Positions 23,951-33,304 are shown, counted from the first letter of the stretch. The stretch is 41,531 nt of DNA from Clostridiales bacterium (GCA_015056415.1 SVGJ01000017.1:1-41531); one strand, 5' to 3'. Numbers and translations are program-made. The notes: generated from the sequence alone by a model not told the origin.

Positions 23951-23979
23951 TTGCAAAAAAGCGCGTCTTCCTATATAAT
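23951..23979 (+). promoter_or_regulatory. Promoter of the RpiR-type regulator operon
   Basis: TTGCAA (23951-23956), 17-bp spacer, TATAAT (23974-23979). The 314-bp intergenic stretch (23757-24073) holds this promoter, the divergent GH43 promoter and a leader hairpin at 23996-24029. Confidence 0.8.
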
Positions 23980-23995
23980 TATTGGTCGGTACCCC

Positions 23996-24029
23996 GGAAG
24001 GGCCGCGGCTGCTCAGCCGTGGCGCTTCC
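23996..24029 (+). other. Leader hairpin ahead of the RpiR-type gene
   Basis: GGAAG (23996-24000) to CTTCC (24025-24029) with inner GGCCGCGGCT and AGCCGTGGC arms and a GCTC loop; about 14 pairs in total. It has no U-tract, so it is not a terminator. It lies about 45 bases ahead of the start codon. Confidence 0.6.
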
Positions 24030-24073
24030 CCTTGCCAGATCGCTTAGAATACCGACGCAAAGATGGTGAAATG

Positions 24074-24946
24074 ATGCAGGATATGCAGGATATGATCGAC
24101 CGGCTGAATCAGTCCGGCCGGCGGCTGAGCAAAGGCCACCGGAAGATCGCGCAATACATCGTGGAGCATTATGACAAGGCCGTGTTCATGACGGCCAGCC
24201 GCCTGGGCGAGAGCGTGGGTGTGAGCGAATCCACGGTGGTGCGTTTTGCCTCCGCCATGGGCTATGATGGCTATCCTCAGCTGCAGCGCTCCCTGCAGGA
24301 GCTGGTGAGCCACCGGCTCACGGCCAACCAGCGCTTTGAGATGGCCACGGATATCGCCCCCCACGCGGTGCTGCCCTTCGTGCTCAAGAGCGATATGCAG
24401 AATCTGCGCGCCACCATGGAGGGCATGGATAATCAGGTCTTCGAGGACGTGGTGCAGCGCCTGCTTTCCGCCAAGGCCATCTATGTGATGGGCCTGCGCT
24501 CGGCGGCCCCGCTGGCGCAGTTTATGGGCTATTACCTCAACTATATCTTTGACGACGTGCATCTGGTCTCCAGCGGAGCGACGGACGTGTTTGAGGAGAT
24601 CTCCAAGCTGACGGAAAACGATGTGCTGGTGGGCATCAGCTTCCCCCGGTACTCCAACCGCACGCTGGAGGCCATGCGCTTCGCCAAGCGCTGGGGCGCC
24701 CAGGTGGTGGCCATCACCGATGGCCCCATGTCCCCCTTGCACGATATTGCCGATGTGACCCTCACTGCCCGCACGGACATGGCCTCCTTCGTGGATTCCC
24801 TGGCCGCGCCCCTGAGCGTCATCAACGCGCTGCTGGTGTCCCTGGGCCTGCACCGCAAGGAGGCGCTCACCGAGCATTTCCGCAAGCTGGAGACCATCTG
24901 GGATACCTACGAGGTATACCTGGAGGAAGAAGGCCGGCATGGGTAA
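24074..24946 (+). CDS. RpiR/MurR family transcriptional regulator with SIS domain
   Basis: A 290-residue DNA-binding protein: N-terminal HTH (about 5-80; FMTASRLGESVGVSESTVVR and FASAMGYDGYPQLQ are hallmarks of RpiR HTH_6), and a C-terminal sugar-isomerase (SIS) domain (about 120-260, with AIYVMGLRSAAPLAQFMGYY and VGISFPRYSNRTLEAMRFAK), which binds phosphosugars. It should respond to a sugar phosphate and control carbohydrate genes; the divergent GH43-GH31 operon is the obvious candidate. The start is uncertain: adjacent ATGs at 24071 and 24074 follow a weak GGTGA site. The 3' end overlaps the next gene by 8 bp. Confidence 0.92.
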   Translation: MQDMQDMIDRLNQSGRRLSKGHRKIAQYIVEHYDKAVFMTASRLGESVGVSESTVVRFASAMGYDGYPQLQRSLQELVSHRLTANQRFEMATDIAPHAVLPFVLKSDMQNLRATMEGMDNQVFEDVVQRLLSAKAIYVMGLRSAAPLAQFMGYYLNYIFDDVHLVSSGATDVFEEISKLTENDVLVGISFPRYSNRTLEAMRFAKRWGAQVVAITDGPMSPLHDIADVTLTARTDMASFVDSLAAPLSVINALLVSLGLHRKEALTEHFRKLETIWDTYEVYLEEEGRHG

Positions 24947-26183
24947 GATCATCATCATCGGCGGCGGCGCCGGCGGCATGATGGCCGCGATCTTCGCTGC
25001 CCGCTCGGGCGCGCAGGTGACCCTGCTGGAGCGCAACGAGAAGCTGGGCAAGAAGGTCTACATCACCGGCAAGGGCCGCTGCAATGTGACCAACGACTGC
25101 ACCCTGGACGAGTTCCTGCGGGAAGTGCCCCGCAACCCCCGGTTCCTCTACAGTGCGCTGAGCTTCTTCTCGCCCCAGGACATGATGGCCCTGCTGGAGG
25201 AGGGCGGCTGCCCTGTGGTGGTGCAGCGCGGCCGGCGCGTGTTCCCTGCCACGGAGAAGGCCAGCGATGTGAACCGCACCCTGGCCCGCGTCATGCAGCA
25301 GGAAGGTGTGAAGACGCTGCTGGATTGCCGGGTGAAGGCTATCCATGTGCGGGACGGCCGCGCGGCGGGTGTTATTTTGCAGGATGGCGCGGTGCTGCCT
25401 GCGGACGCGGTGATCCTGGCCACCGGCGGCAAGAGCTACCCTATGACCGGCTCCACCGGCGATGGCTATGCCATGGCGGAGGGGGTGGGCCACAGCATCC
25501 AGCCGGTGAAGCCTGTGCTGAGCGCTATCGAGACGAAGGAGAGCTGGCCCTGCGAGCTGCAGGGGCTCTCTCTGCGCAATGTGACCCTGACGCTGAAGAA
25601 GGGCAAAAAGACCCTCTACACCGAGCTGGGCGAGATGCTCTTCACCCACTTCGGCATTTCCGGCCCCCTGACGCTGACCATGAGCTGCCATCTTCCCGAC
25701 GACCTTTCCGAGGCCAGCGTGACCCTGAACCTCAAGCCCGGCCTCACCGCCCAGCAGCTGGACGCTCGGCTTCAGCGGGATTTTGAGGAGCAGAGCCGCA
25801 AGCAGCTGCGCAACGTGATGCCCGGCCTTCTGCCCGGCCGCCTGGCGGAGATCTTCCCCGGGCTGTGCGGTATCGACAGCGCCAAGCAGTGCTGCCAGAT
25901 CACCCGGCAGGAGCGGGAGACCCTCTGCGCCATGATGCAGGCGCTGCCCATCACCCTCAGCTGCCTGGCACCCCTGGACGAGGCCATCGTGACCCGGGGC
26001 GGCGTAACGGTGAAGGAGATCAACCCCGCCACCATGGAGAGTAAGCTCCTCCCCGGGCTGTACTTCGCGGGCGAGGTCATGGACGTGGACGCCCATACCG
26101 GAGGATACAATCTGCAGGTGGCCTGGTCCACCGGCGCCCTGGCGGGGCAGTCCGCCGCTGAAAACGAAGGAGATTTTGATTGA
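24939..26183 (+). CDS. BaiN/HI0933-type NAD(P)/FAD-dependent flavoprotein
   Basis: A 414-residue flavoprotein of the HI0933/YhiN family (annotated variously as aminoacetone oxidase or BaiN). The FAD-binding Rossmann turn is GGGAGG (8-13), followed by the family signature YITGKGRCNVTN (about 40-51), PMTGSTGDGY in the middle and the C-terminal FAD contact YFAGEVMDVDAHTGGYNLQ. The length is normal. The real substrate of most members is not known. The ATG lies inside the end of the upstream regulator gene (8-bp overlap), and the downstream exonuclease start overlaps its TGA, so the three genes are translationally linked. Confidence 0.92.
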   Translation: MGKIIIIGGGAGGMMAAIFAARSGAQVTLLERNEKLGKKVYITGKGRCNVTNDCTLDEFLREVPRNPRFLYSALSFFSPQDMMALLEEGGCPVVVQRGRRVFPATEKASDVNRTLARVMQQEGVKTLLDCRVKAIHVRDGRAAGVILQDGAVLPADAVILATGGKSYPMTGSTGDGYAMAEGVGHSIQPVKPVLSAIETKESWPCELQGLSLRNVTLTLKKGKKTLYTELGEMLFTHFGISGPLTLTMSCHLPDDLSEASVTLNLKPGLTAQQLDARLQRDFEEQSRKQLRNVMPGLLPGRLAEIFPGLCGIDSAKQCCQITRQERETLCAMMQALPITLSCLAPLDEAIVTRGGVTVKEINPATMESKLLPGLYFAGEVMDVDAHTGGYNLQVAWSTGALAGQSAAENEGDFD

Positions 26184-27184
26184 TGCAATACATTATCATC
26201 GACCTGGAATGGAACCAGCCCATGTCCTACGAAAGCGCCGTCTACAAGCAGGTGGGCGACCGGCTCATCTTTGAGATGATCCAGATCGGCGCGGTGAAGC
26301 TGGACGAGAAGCTGAACGTGGTGGACAGCATCTCCATCCCGATCCGTCCTGTGCATTATGTGAAGATCCATCCCCGCATCCGCAAGATGACCCAGCTGGG
26401 CCAGGAAGAGCTTGCCGACGCGCTGACCTTCCTGCCGGCGATGGAGCAGTTTGTTGACTGGTGCGGCGAGGATTACACCCTGCTCACCTGGGGCTGCGAC
26501 GATGTGAGCGTGCTGAAGCAGAACATGGATTTCTTCGAGTGCGACGCTCAGCTGCCGCCCCTGTGCGACATTCAGCGTCTGTTCAGCGACGTGTACAAGT
26601 GCAAGGATCGCAAGGGCCTGAAGGCCGCCATGGAAATGCTGGAGATCGAACCGGACGAGGAGCGCTTCTTCCACAACGCCCTGAACGACGCCTACTATAC
26701 CGCGCTGGTCTTTGCCAAAATGCCCGATCCCGCGGCGGTACTGAAGTATCCCCAGCAGCCCAAGCAGCTGATCCACGCGGATCACCACAGCCGCCGCAAG
26801 CTCAAGGGCGAGACCTTCGATTCCCTGGCCGACGCCCTTGCCAGCGAGATGGCCCAGCAGCCCCGCTGCCCCGTCTGTGGCAAGAAGACGCCCCTGGAGG
26901 ACGTTTACGTCAAGCAGTGCGCGGATAAGTACATCGCCCTGTCGAAGTGTCCGCACCACGGCAGCCTGATGATCCGCCTGCGCTTCCGACCCACCGACGA
27001 CGGCAAGCGGGTCATGAGCATGAACATTGCCAAAGCGACCGCCATGAACAGGGCCTATGTGCATACCAAGAAGATCCAGGTGGAGGAGCGGGAAGCCCGC
27101 TACCTGGCCGAGCACGGCGTTCTGCCCGATCCTGAAAAGGAACTGATGGAAGCCGACCGCACCAGTATGCCTTTTGACGACTGA
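26183..27184 (+). CDS. DEDD-family 3'-5' exonuclease with C-terminal zinc ribbon
   Basis: A 333-residue protein. The exonuclease domain (about 1-180) opens YIIIDLEWNQ with metal ligands Asp7 and Glu9, has a second motif around Asp106-Asp107 (TWGCDDVSVLKQN) and a third in FFHNALNDAYYTA with His164 and Asp169, so it is DEDDh type. Next comes a ribbon with four cysteines (CPVCG and later C...CPHHG; about 236-268), which is uncommon in this family. It may degrade RNA or DNA; the substrate is unknown. The ATG at 26183 shares a base with the TGA of the previous gene (TGATG), with AAGGAG at 26167-26172. Operon with the regulator and flavoprotein. Confidence 0.87.
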   Translation: MQYIIIDLEWNQPMSYESAVYKQVGDRLIFEMIQIGAVKLDEKLNVVDSISIPIRPVHYVKIHPRIRKMTQLGQEELADALTFLPAMEQFVDWCGEDYTLLTWGCDDVSVLKQNMDFFECDAQLPPLCDIQRLFSDVYKCKDRKGLKAAMEMLEIEPDEERFFHNALNDAYYTALVFAKMPDPAAVLKYPQQPKQLIHADHHSRRKLKGETFDSLADALASEMAQQPRCPVCGKKTPLEDVYVKQCADKYIALSKCPHHGSLMIRLRFRPTDDGKRVMSMNIAKATAMNRAYVHTKKIQVEEREARYLAEHGVLPDPEKELMEADRTSMPFDD

Positions 27185-27217
27185 TCCGGCATATCCTGTG
27201 ACAAAGGGGGGATCCGC

Positions 27218-28810
27218 ATGACGGTGAAGGAACGCCTGAATACGAAAGACCGCTCCGTTCTCGCGGCTGTTTGCGGCGGGAGCGTGCTGGAACTGAACGA
27301 TCCGGCGGAGGATTCCGCCGAACTGCTCCCGCTGACCCTGCGGGATGATGAGGGACGGCGCATTTACGAGCGCTCCCTGCGGTTCGTGATGCTGCTGGCC
27401 CTGCGGGAGATGTACCCCGGCCGGCAGGTGAGGATCGAGTATTCCGTGGGGCACGGCGTGTTCGTGCGTCTGCCCGGCGTGACGCTGGATGAGGATGAGC
27501 TTGCCAGGCTGGAGACCATCATGCGCCGGCTGGTCGATGCCGATCTTCCCTTTGAAAAGAAGACCTGGAGGCTGGAGGAGGCCATCCGATATTTTGAAAA
27601 GGAAGGTCAGGCGGACAAGGTGGCGCTGCTGCGCCGCAGACCCTATGACTTCTTCAGGATGTACCATTGCGACGGCATGTGGGAGTACTTCTACGGGGCT
27701 ATGGCACCCTCCACGGGCTATGTGCCGGTGTTTGGCCTGCAGCCCTACGCAGGGGGCTTTGTGCTGATGCTGCCAACGGCGGAAAAGCCTGATGCTCCCG
27801 CAGCCTATGTCCACCGACCCAAGCATTTGCAGGTATTCGGCCAGAGCGCCCGCTGGTGCGGGATCCTGGGCGTGCTGAACGCCGCAGATGTGGCGGAATT
27901 GACAGAGCAAAAGCGTATGCGGGCCTTCATCCGGGTGAATGAAGCCCTGCACGACAAGGCCATCGCCTCTATTGCCGAGGGCATCGTGGCCGGGGGCAAG
28001 CGCATCGTGCTGGTGGCTGGCCCATCCTCCAGCGGAAAGACCACCTTCTCCGGCAGGCTGGGGGTGCATCTGCAGGTGCTGGGCTGCCATGCCCGGATCA
28101 TCAGCCTGGATAACTACTACCGCAATCGGGATGAGCTTCCCCTGGAAGCTGATGGCTCTGTCGACCTGGAGGCGCTGCACACCATCGATGTACCGCTGCT
28201 GCGCCAGCAGCTGACCGCGCTTTTGCGGGGCGAGACCGTGCAGGTACCGGAGTTTGATTTCATCACCGCCCGCCGCAAGGAAAAGGGAATGGATCTGGCC
28301 ATGGGGGAGAAGGACGTCATTATCATCGAGGGTATCCACGGCCTGAACCCGGCCCTCAGCGAGGGACTGCCCCAGCAGGTCATTCACCGGGTGTTCGTCA
28401 GCGCGCTGACCTGCATCAACCTGGATGATCACAACCGCATCCGCACCACGGATGTGCGGCTTTTGCGGCGCATCGTGCGGGATAACCAGTTCCGCGGCAC
28501 GCTGCCCTCGCAAACGCTTTCCATGTGGCCCAGTGTGCGCCGGGGCGAGGAAAAGTGGATCTTCCCCTATCAGGAGCAGGCGGACAGCGTGTTCAACACG
28601 GCGCTCCACTACGAGCTGCCCATTCTGAAGCATTTCGCCTCCGAGCTGCTGGAGGATATTCCGCCGGAGGATCCGCAGTATCACATGGCCCGCCGCCTGT
28701 GCAAAACGCTGCACTACTTCCCGGCCATTGATCCCGCCATCCTGGACGAGATCCCGCCGCTCTCTCTCCTGCGGGAGTTCGTGGGTGGCTGTACCATCGA
28801 AAAAGAGTGA
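27218..28810 (+). CDS. Uridine-kinase-like nucleoside kinase with ThrRS-like N-terminus
   Basis: A 530-residue protein: an N-terminal TGS-like and ThrRS second-additional-domain-like region (about 1-230, with RFVMLLALREMYPGRQVRIEYSVGHGVFV) followed by a P-loop kinase domain (about 255-460). Walker A is GPSSSGKTT (268-276); SLDNYYRNRDELP is the uridine kinase/phosphoribulokinase motif, and DVIIIEGIHGLNP the Walker B region. Proteins of this composite type are common in Clostridia and are annotated as nucleoside kinases, probably making UMP or CMP from nucleosides; that specificity is not proven here. GGGGGG just upstream of the ATG is the ribosome site. It follows the exonuclease gene after 33 bp. 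Confidence 0.9.
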   Translation: MTVKERLNTKDRSVLAAVCGGSVLELNDPAEDSAELLPLTLRDDEGRRIYERSLRFVMLLALREMYPGRQVRIEYSVGHGVFVRLPGVTLDEDELARLETIMRRLVDADLPFEKKTWRLEEAIRYFEKEGQADKVALLRRRPYDFFRMYHCDGMWEYFYGAMAPSTGYVPVFGLQPYAGGFVLMLPTAEKPDAPAAYVHRPKHLQVFGQSARWCGILGVLNAADVAELTEQKRMRAFIRVNEALHDKAIASIAEGIVAGGKRIVLVAGPSSSGKTTFSGRLGVHLQVLGCHARIISLDNYYRNRDELPLEADGSVDLEALHTIDVPLLRQQLTALLRGETVQVPEFDFITARRKEKGMDLAMGEKDVIIIEGIHGLNPALSEGLPQQVIHRVFVSALTCINLDDHNRIRTTDVRLLRRIVRDNQFRGTLPSQTLSMWPSVRRGEEKWIFPYQEQADSVFNTALHYELPILKHFASELLEDIPPEDPQYHMARRLCKTLHYFPAIDPAILDEIPPLSLLREFVGGCTIEKE

Positions 28811-28825
28811 TCAGGAGGTCATGCT

Positions 28826-29737
28826 ATGTCCCGTTCTGTTCTTCCTCCCTATACGGCTGAAACTTTTCCTGAAAACACCGCCCTGCCCGAGGGGGCAAAG
28901 GTCGTTGAGTGGAAGGATGAGTTCGGCTTCGGCGTGGCTTTCAGGCCGGATATCGTCTATGCCCGGCGGGACAGCGGGGAGCTGCACATCCAGTATCTCA
29001 CCCCCCGCAACGACCGGACCGACAACCCTCTGATCGTTTATGTGCAGGGCAGCGCCTGGTTCAAGCAGGATGTGTTTATCCACCTGGCAGAAATGATCCG
29101 TATGTGCCAGCGGGGTTACTGCGTGGCGCTGGTGGAGTATCGCCCCTCCACAACGGCCATGTTCCCCGCCCAGGCCGAGGATGCCAAGACAGCCATCCGC
29201 TTCCTGCGTGCCCATGCGGAAAAGTATCGCTTTGATCCGGATCGCGTGGCCATCTGGGGCGATTCCAGCGGCGGCCACACCGCGCTGATGGCGGGCATCA
29301 CCGGGGATGAATGGCCCAATCACCCCGAGGACGAGAAGCAGTCCGCCGGGGTGAAGTGCATCGTGGACTGGTATGGTCCTACCGTGGTGAGTGAAATGGC
29401 CTTCGAACCCAGCTGCATGGAGCATCTCAGCGCCGATTGCCCTGAGGGCTGGCTGATCGGCCATCTGCCGGTGCAGGAACACCTTGATCTGGCCGAAAAG
29501 ACGATCCCCCAGCGCTACCTGAGTGCCGACAAGCCCACGCCGCCCATCCTGATCATGCACGGCAGCCGTGACATGACGGTGAACTTCCAGCAGAGCGTGC
29601 ACCTGTATGAAGCGTTGCGCGCCATGGGCAAGGAGTGCGAGTTCATCAAGCTGCAGGGCGCTGACCATGGCTGGCGGGGCTTTGCCTGCGACGCGGCGCT
29701 GGACGCGGTGGATGAATTCCTGAAAAAGCACCTGTGA
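28826..29737 (+). CDS. Alpha/beta hydrolase, acetyl-esterase type
   Basis: A 303-residue serine hydrolase resembling the BD-FAE/acetylxylan esterase group. The nucleophile is Ser147 in IWGDSSGGHTALMAG, the acid Asp249 in MHGSRDMTVNF, and the base His281 in GADHGWRG. The usual HGG oxyanion motif appears as YVQGSAWFK (about 72-80). No signal peptide, so cytoplasmic. The ATG at 28826 follows AGGAGGT (28813-28819); an ATG at 28821 is out of frame. It might remove acetyl groups from imported oligosaccharides handled by the nearby glycosidases, an inference from context. It is probably the last gene of the 24.0-29.7 kb operon; no terminator is visible. Confidence 0.88.
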   Translation: MSRSVLPPYTAETFPENTALPEGAKVVEWKDEFGFGVAFRPDIVYARRDSGELHIQYLTPRNDRTDNPLIVYVQGSAWFKQDVFIHLAEMIRMCQRGYCVALVEYRPSTTAMFPAQAEDAKTAIRFLRAHAEKYRFDPDRVAIWGDSSGGHTALMAGITGDEWPNHPEDEKQSAGVKCIVDWYGPTVVSEMAFEPSCMEHLSADCPEGWLIGHLPVQEHLDLAEKTIPQRYLSADKPTPPILIMHGSRDMTVNFQQSVHLYEALRAMGKECEFIKLQGADHGWRGFACDAALDAVDEFLKKHL

Positions 29738-29781
29738 TCTCCTGTAAAAGTGAGAAATAACCAGGAATTTCAAAGTTTTGC

Positions 29782-29810
29782 TTGCTTTTTTATGCAAAGC
29801 TGGATATAAT
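29782..29810 (+). promoter_or_regulatory. Promoter of the ileS T-box transcript
   Basis: TTGCTT (29782-29787), 17-bp spacer, TATAAT (29805-29810). Confidence 0.8.
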
Positions 29811-29819
29811 ACATTTGTT

Positions 29820-30096
29820 ACGTTCACAGCGATGGGGACGGCCTTGGCAGGATGCCTCAAGCGAGCCGGGAGATGGTGCAAGCCCGGCAGGACAGAGCCA
29901 ATGCAGATCACCCCGGAGTGAGACGGCCTGAAATCATCAGGGCTGTCCGGGAGCTCCCGATACAGAGCAGGCGGACCATTGCGTCTGCCGATGAGTGGGC
30001 GGCCTTCGGGCCGTCAAAATGGGTGGTACCGCGGAGTAAAAACAGCCGAACGGCTGCATCCGTCCCAGACAATGTTCCTGGGGCGGATTTTTTCTG
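29820..30096 (+). promoter_or_regulatory. T-box riboswitch, tRNA-Ile sensing, upstream of ileS
   Basis: The T-box core GGGTGGTACCGCGG is at 30021-30034. An AUC specifier (29907-29909) is followed by ACCCCGGAGUGAG in the specifier loop, matching Ile. The terminator is ATCCGTCCCAG (30058-30068) with CCTGGGGCGGAT (30077-30088) and T-rich tail. Stem I carries the usual GGTGCAAGC distal element. Uncharged tRNA-Ile should switch ileS on. The start ATG of ileS is 29 bp past the terminator. Confidence 0.95.
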
Positions 30097-30124
30097 TCCC
30101 CGAAGATTTACAGGAGGGTACATC

Positions 30125-33100
30125 ATGGCACTGTACAACAAAGTAGCGACCGACATGAACTTTGTCCAGCGCGAAAAGGAAGTCGCGCAGATGTGGAAGG
30201 AGAAGGACATCATCCGCAAGTCCTTCCACCACCGTGAGGGCGCGGAGAACTTCACCTTCTTCGACGGCCCGCCCACCGCCAACGGCAAGCCCCATATCGG
30301 TCATATCGAGACCCGCGTCATCAAGGATCTGATCCCCCGCTATCACACCATGAAGGGCAAAAACGTGCTGCGTAAGGCCGGCTGGGATACCCATGGCCTG
30401 CCCGTGGAGCTGGAGGTCGAGAAGATCCTGGGCCTGGACGGCAAGCCCCAGATCGAGTCCTACGGCATCGAGCCCTTCATCGGCGAGTGCAAGAAGAGCG
30501 TGTGGAAATACCTGCACGAGTGGGAGAAGATGTCCGAGCAGGTGGGCTATTGGGTGGATATGGAGCACCCCTACATCACCTATGAGGACAACTACATCGA
30601 GTCCGAGTGGTGGAGCCTGAAGACCATCTATGATAAGGGCCTTTTGTATCAGGGCCACAAGATCGTGCCCTACTGCCCCCGCTGCGGCACCGCGCTGTCC
30701 AGCCACGAAGTGGCCCAGGGCTACAAGAACGTGAAGGAGACCTCTGCCTTTGTCCGCTTTGAGGTCAAGGGAGAGGAAAACACCTACCTGCTGGCCTGGA
30801 CCACCACCCCCTGGACCCTGCCCAGCAACCTGGCTCTGTGCGTGAATCCCCGTGATACCTACGCCAAGTTCGTCGTGGAAGGCCAGACCTACATCATGGC
30901 CAAGGCCCTGATCGAGACCGTGTTCGCCGGCAAGGAAGTGGAAATCCTGGCCGAGATGCCCGGCTGCGAGCTGAAGGGCATGGAGTATGTGCCACTGTTC
31001 GATTTCGCCGTGGGCAAGCTCGACAAGCCCGCCTGGTTCGTGGTGTGCGATGATTACGTCACCATGTCCGATGGTACCGGCATCGTGCATATCGCTCCCG
31101 CCTTCGGTGAGGACGATAACCGCGTCTGCCGCGAGAACGGCATGCCCTTCGTCAACTTTGTGGACAACCAGGGCTGCATGACCGAGGACACCAAGTGGCC
31201 CGGCGTGTTCGTGAAGGACGCGGACAAACTGGTGCTGGAGGATCTGAAGGAGCGTGGCTTGCTGTTTGCCGCTGTGCCCTTCGCCCATGATTATCCCTTC
31301 TGCTGGCGCTGCGATACGCCCCTGCTGTATTATGCCCGCCCCACCTGGTTCATCAAGATGACCGCCCTGCGGGATCAGCTGGTTGCCAACAACCGCACCA
31401 TTAACTGGATGCCCGATAACATCAAGGAAGGCCGCATGGGCACCTGGCTGGAGAATGTCCACGACTGGGGCCTGAGCCGCGAGCGCTACTGGGGCACGCC
31501 CCTGCCCGTATGGATCTGCGAGGACGGCCACATGCACGCCATCGGCTCCAAGGCTGAGCTGCGGGAGATGGCCATCGAGGATCCCGGCGAGAATATCGAG
31601 CTGCACCGTCCCTTCATCGACGAGGTGCTCATCAAGTGCCCCGAGTGCGGCAAGCCCATGCGCCGCGTGAAGGAAGTTATCGATTGCTGGTACGATTCCG
31701 GCTCCATGCCCTTCGCCCAGTGGCACTATCCCTTCGAGAACAAGGAAAAGTTCGAAGCGAACTTCCCCGCCAATTTCATCTCCGAGGCCGTTGACCAGAC
31801 CCGTGGCTGGTTCTACACCCTGGAGGCCATTTCCACCCTGCTGTTTGACAAGGCTCCCTTCCAGAACTGCATCGTGATGGGTCACGTGCAGGACGCCGAG
31901 GGCCACAAGATGTCCAAGCACCTGGGCAACGTGGTGGATCCCTTCCAGATGCTGGATAAGTTCGGCGCGGACGCTCTGCGCTGGTACTTCTACACCACCT
32001 CCGCGCCCTGGCTGCCCAAGCGCTTCTCTGAGGAAGCTGTGCAGGAAGGCCAGCGCAAGTTCCTGGCTACCCTGCAGAATGTGTACGCCTTCTTTGCCAT
32101 GTATGCCCAGATCGATGGCTTCGATCCTGTGGCTCATCCCCTGGACAAGGTGGAGAAGAGCCTGATGGACAAGTGGATCCTCTCCAAGCTGAACAGCCTT
32201 ATCGCCAAGGTGGACGAGGATCTGGCCGCCTACCGCATCTGCGAGCCCGCCGCCGCCATCGAGTCCTTTGTGGATGAGCTGTCCAACTGGTATGTCCGCC
32301 GCGGCCGCGAGCGCTTCTGGGGCAAGGGCATGGCCGGCGACAAGGAAGCCGCCTTCGCCACCCTGTATCACGTGCTGGTGACGCTGAGCAAGGTCATCGC
32401 GCCCTTCGTGCCTTTCATGGCCGAGGAGATCTACCAGAACCTGGTGGTGAACAACGTGCCCGGTGCTATCGAGTCCGTGCACCTGTGCGATTTCCCCGCA
32501 GTGGATGAAAACGCCATCGACAACGACATGGAAGAGCAGATGGATGCCCTGGTGGAGGTCGTTCAGCTGGGCCGCGCCTGCCGCAACCTGGCCAACATGA
32601 AGACCCGCCAGCCCGCTGCCAGGCTGTATGTGAAGGGCGCCGCCTTCGGCGCTGACTACCAGGCCCTGTGCGAGGACGAGCTGAACGTGAAGGAAGTGGT
32701 GTTCACCCAGAGCGCCCGCGACTTCACCACCTATCAGCTCAAGCCCCAGATGCGCACCCTGGGCCCGAAGTATGGCAAGCTCCTGGGCAAGATCGGCCAG
32801 ACGCTTTCCCAGATGGACGGCAACGACGTGGTTGACGCCTTCGAGAAGGGCGAAACCGTGTCCTTCCAGATCGACGATACCACCGTCACCCTGTGCAAGG
32901 ATGACGTGCTGACCGCTCCCATGCAGAAGGCCGGCTATGTGGCCCAGGAGGACCGCGGCGTGACCGTGGTACTGGACACCAACCTCACCGATGAACTGGT
33001 GCAGGAGGGCTACGTCCGCGAGGTCATCAGCAAGATCCAGACCATGCGCAAGGAGAACGGCTTCGACGTGACCGACCGCATCGATGTGCTCTATGCCTGT

Positions 33101-33262
33101 GGCGAGAAGCTGACTGCCGCCATCGAAAATGGCGTGGAAATGATCAAGAACGGCACCCTGGCCCTGAGTGTGGCCGCCGGCACTGCCGACGGGACCTACG
33201 TGGCCCAGGAGTGGAAGATCAACGACCAGAAGGCCACCATTGCCATCCGTAAGAATCAGTAA
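30125..33262 (+). CDS. ileS: Isoleucyl-tRNA synthetase, long type-2-like form
   Basis: Charges tRNA-Ile and edits valine. 1045 residues, closer to the type 2 (eukaryote-like) form than to the roughly 930-residue type 1 form. HIGH is at 57-60 in ANGKPHIGHI. GWDTHGLPVELEVEK is present. The editing domain contains TTPWTLPSNLALCVNP. The second signature reads KMSKHLGN (595-602), so the fifth position is His. The C-terminal region lacks the paired CxxC zinc site that ends type 1 enzymes. Known type 2 enzymes tend to be mupirocin-insensitive; whether this one is must be tested. AGGAGG (30112-30117) precedes the ATG at 30125. Confidence 0.97.
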   Translation: MALYNKVATDMNFVQREKEVAQMWKEKDIIRKSFHHREGAENFTFFDGPPTANGKPHIGHIETRVIKDLIPRYHTMKGKNVLRKAGWDTHGLPVELEVEKILGLDGKPQIESYGIEPFIGECKKSVWKYLHEWEKMSEQVGYWVDMEHPYITYEDNYIESEWWSLKTIYDKGLLYQGHKIVPYCPRCGTALSSHEVAQGYKNVKETSAFVRFEVKGEENTYLLAWTTTPWTLPSNLALCVNPRDTYAKFVVEGQTYIMAKALIETVFAGKEVEILAEMPGCELKGMEYVPLFDFAVGKLDKPAWFVVCDDYVTMSDGTGIVHIAPAFGEDDNRVCRENGMPFVNFVDNQGCMTEDTKWPGVFVKDADKLVLEDLKERGLLFAAVPFAHDYPFCWRCDTPLLYYARPTWFIKMTALRDQLVANNRTINWMPDNIKEGRMGTWLENVHDWGLSRERYWGTPLPVWICEDGHMHAIGSKAELREMAIEDPGENIELHRPFIDEVLIKCPECGKPMRRVKEVIDCWYDSGSMPFAQWHYPFENKEKFEANFPANFISEAVDQTRGWFYTLEAISTLLFDKAPFQNCIVMGHVQDAEGHKMSKHLGNVVDPFQMLDKFGADALRWYFYTTSAPWLPKRFSEEAVQEGQRKFLATLQNVYAFFAMYAQIDGFDPVAHPLDKVEKSLMDKWILSKLNSLIAKVDEDLAAYRICEPAAAIESFVDELSNWYVRRGRERFWGKGMAGDKEAAFATLYHVLVTLSKVIAPFVPFMAEEIYQNLVVNNVPGAIESVHLCDFPAVDENAIDNDMEEQMDALVEVVQLGRACRNLANMKTRQPAARLYVKGAAFGADYQALCEDELNVKEVVFTQSARDFTTYQLKPQMRTLGPKYGKLLGKIGQTLSQMDGNDVVDAFEKGETVSFQIDDTTVTLCKDDVLTAPMQKAGYVAQEDRGVTVVLDTNLTDELVQEGYVREVISKIQTMRKENGFDVTDRIDVLYACGEKLTAAIENGVEMIKNGTLALSVAAGTADGTYVAQEWKINDQKATIAIRKNQ

Positions 33263-33270
33263 TCTACAGC

Positions 33271-33304
33271 GGAGGAGGTTCCGTCCGGGACCTCCTCCCG
33301 TTTC
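33271..33304 (+). terminator. Hairpin after ileS, probable weak terminator
   Basis: GGAGGAGGTTCC (33271-33282) pairs with GGGACCTCCTCC (33287-33298), a long stem but with only a short T-stretch after it (CGTTTC). The next gene follows 13 bp later. Confidence 0.5.

Noticed and set aside
30058..30093. Possible transposon end or inverted repeat next to ileS
   Set aside because: It is the terminator stem of the T-box.
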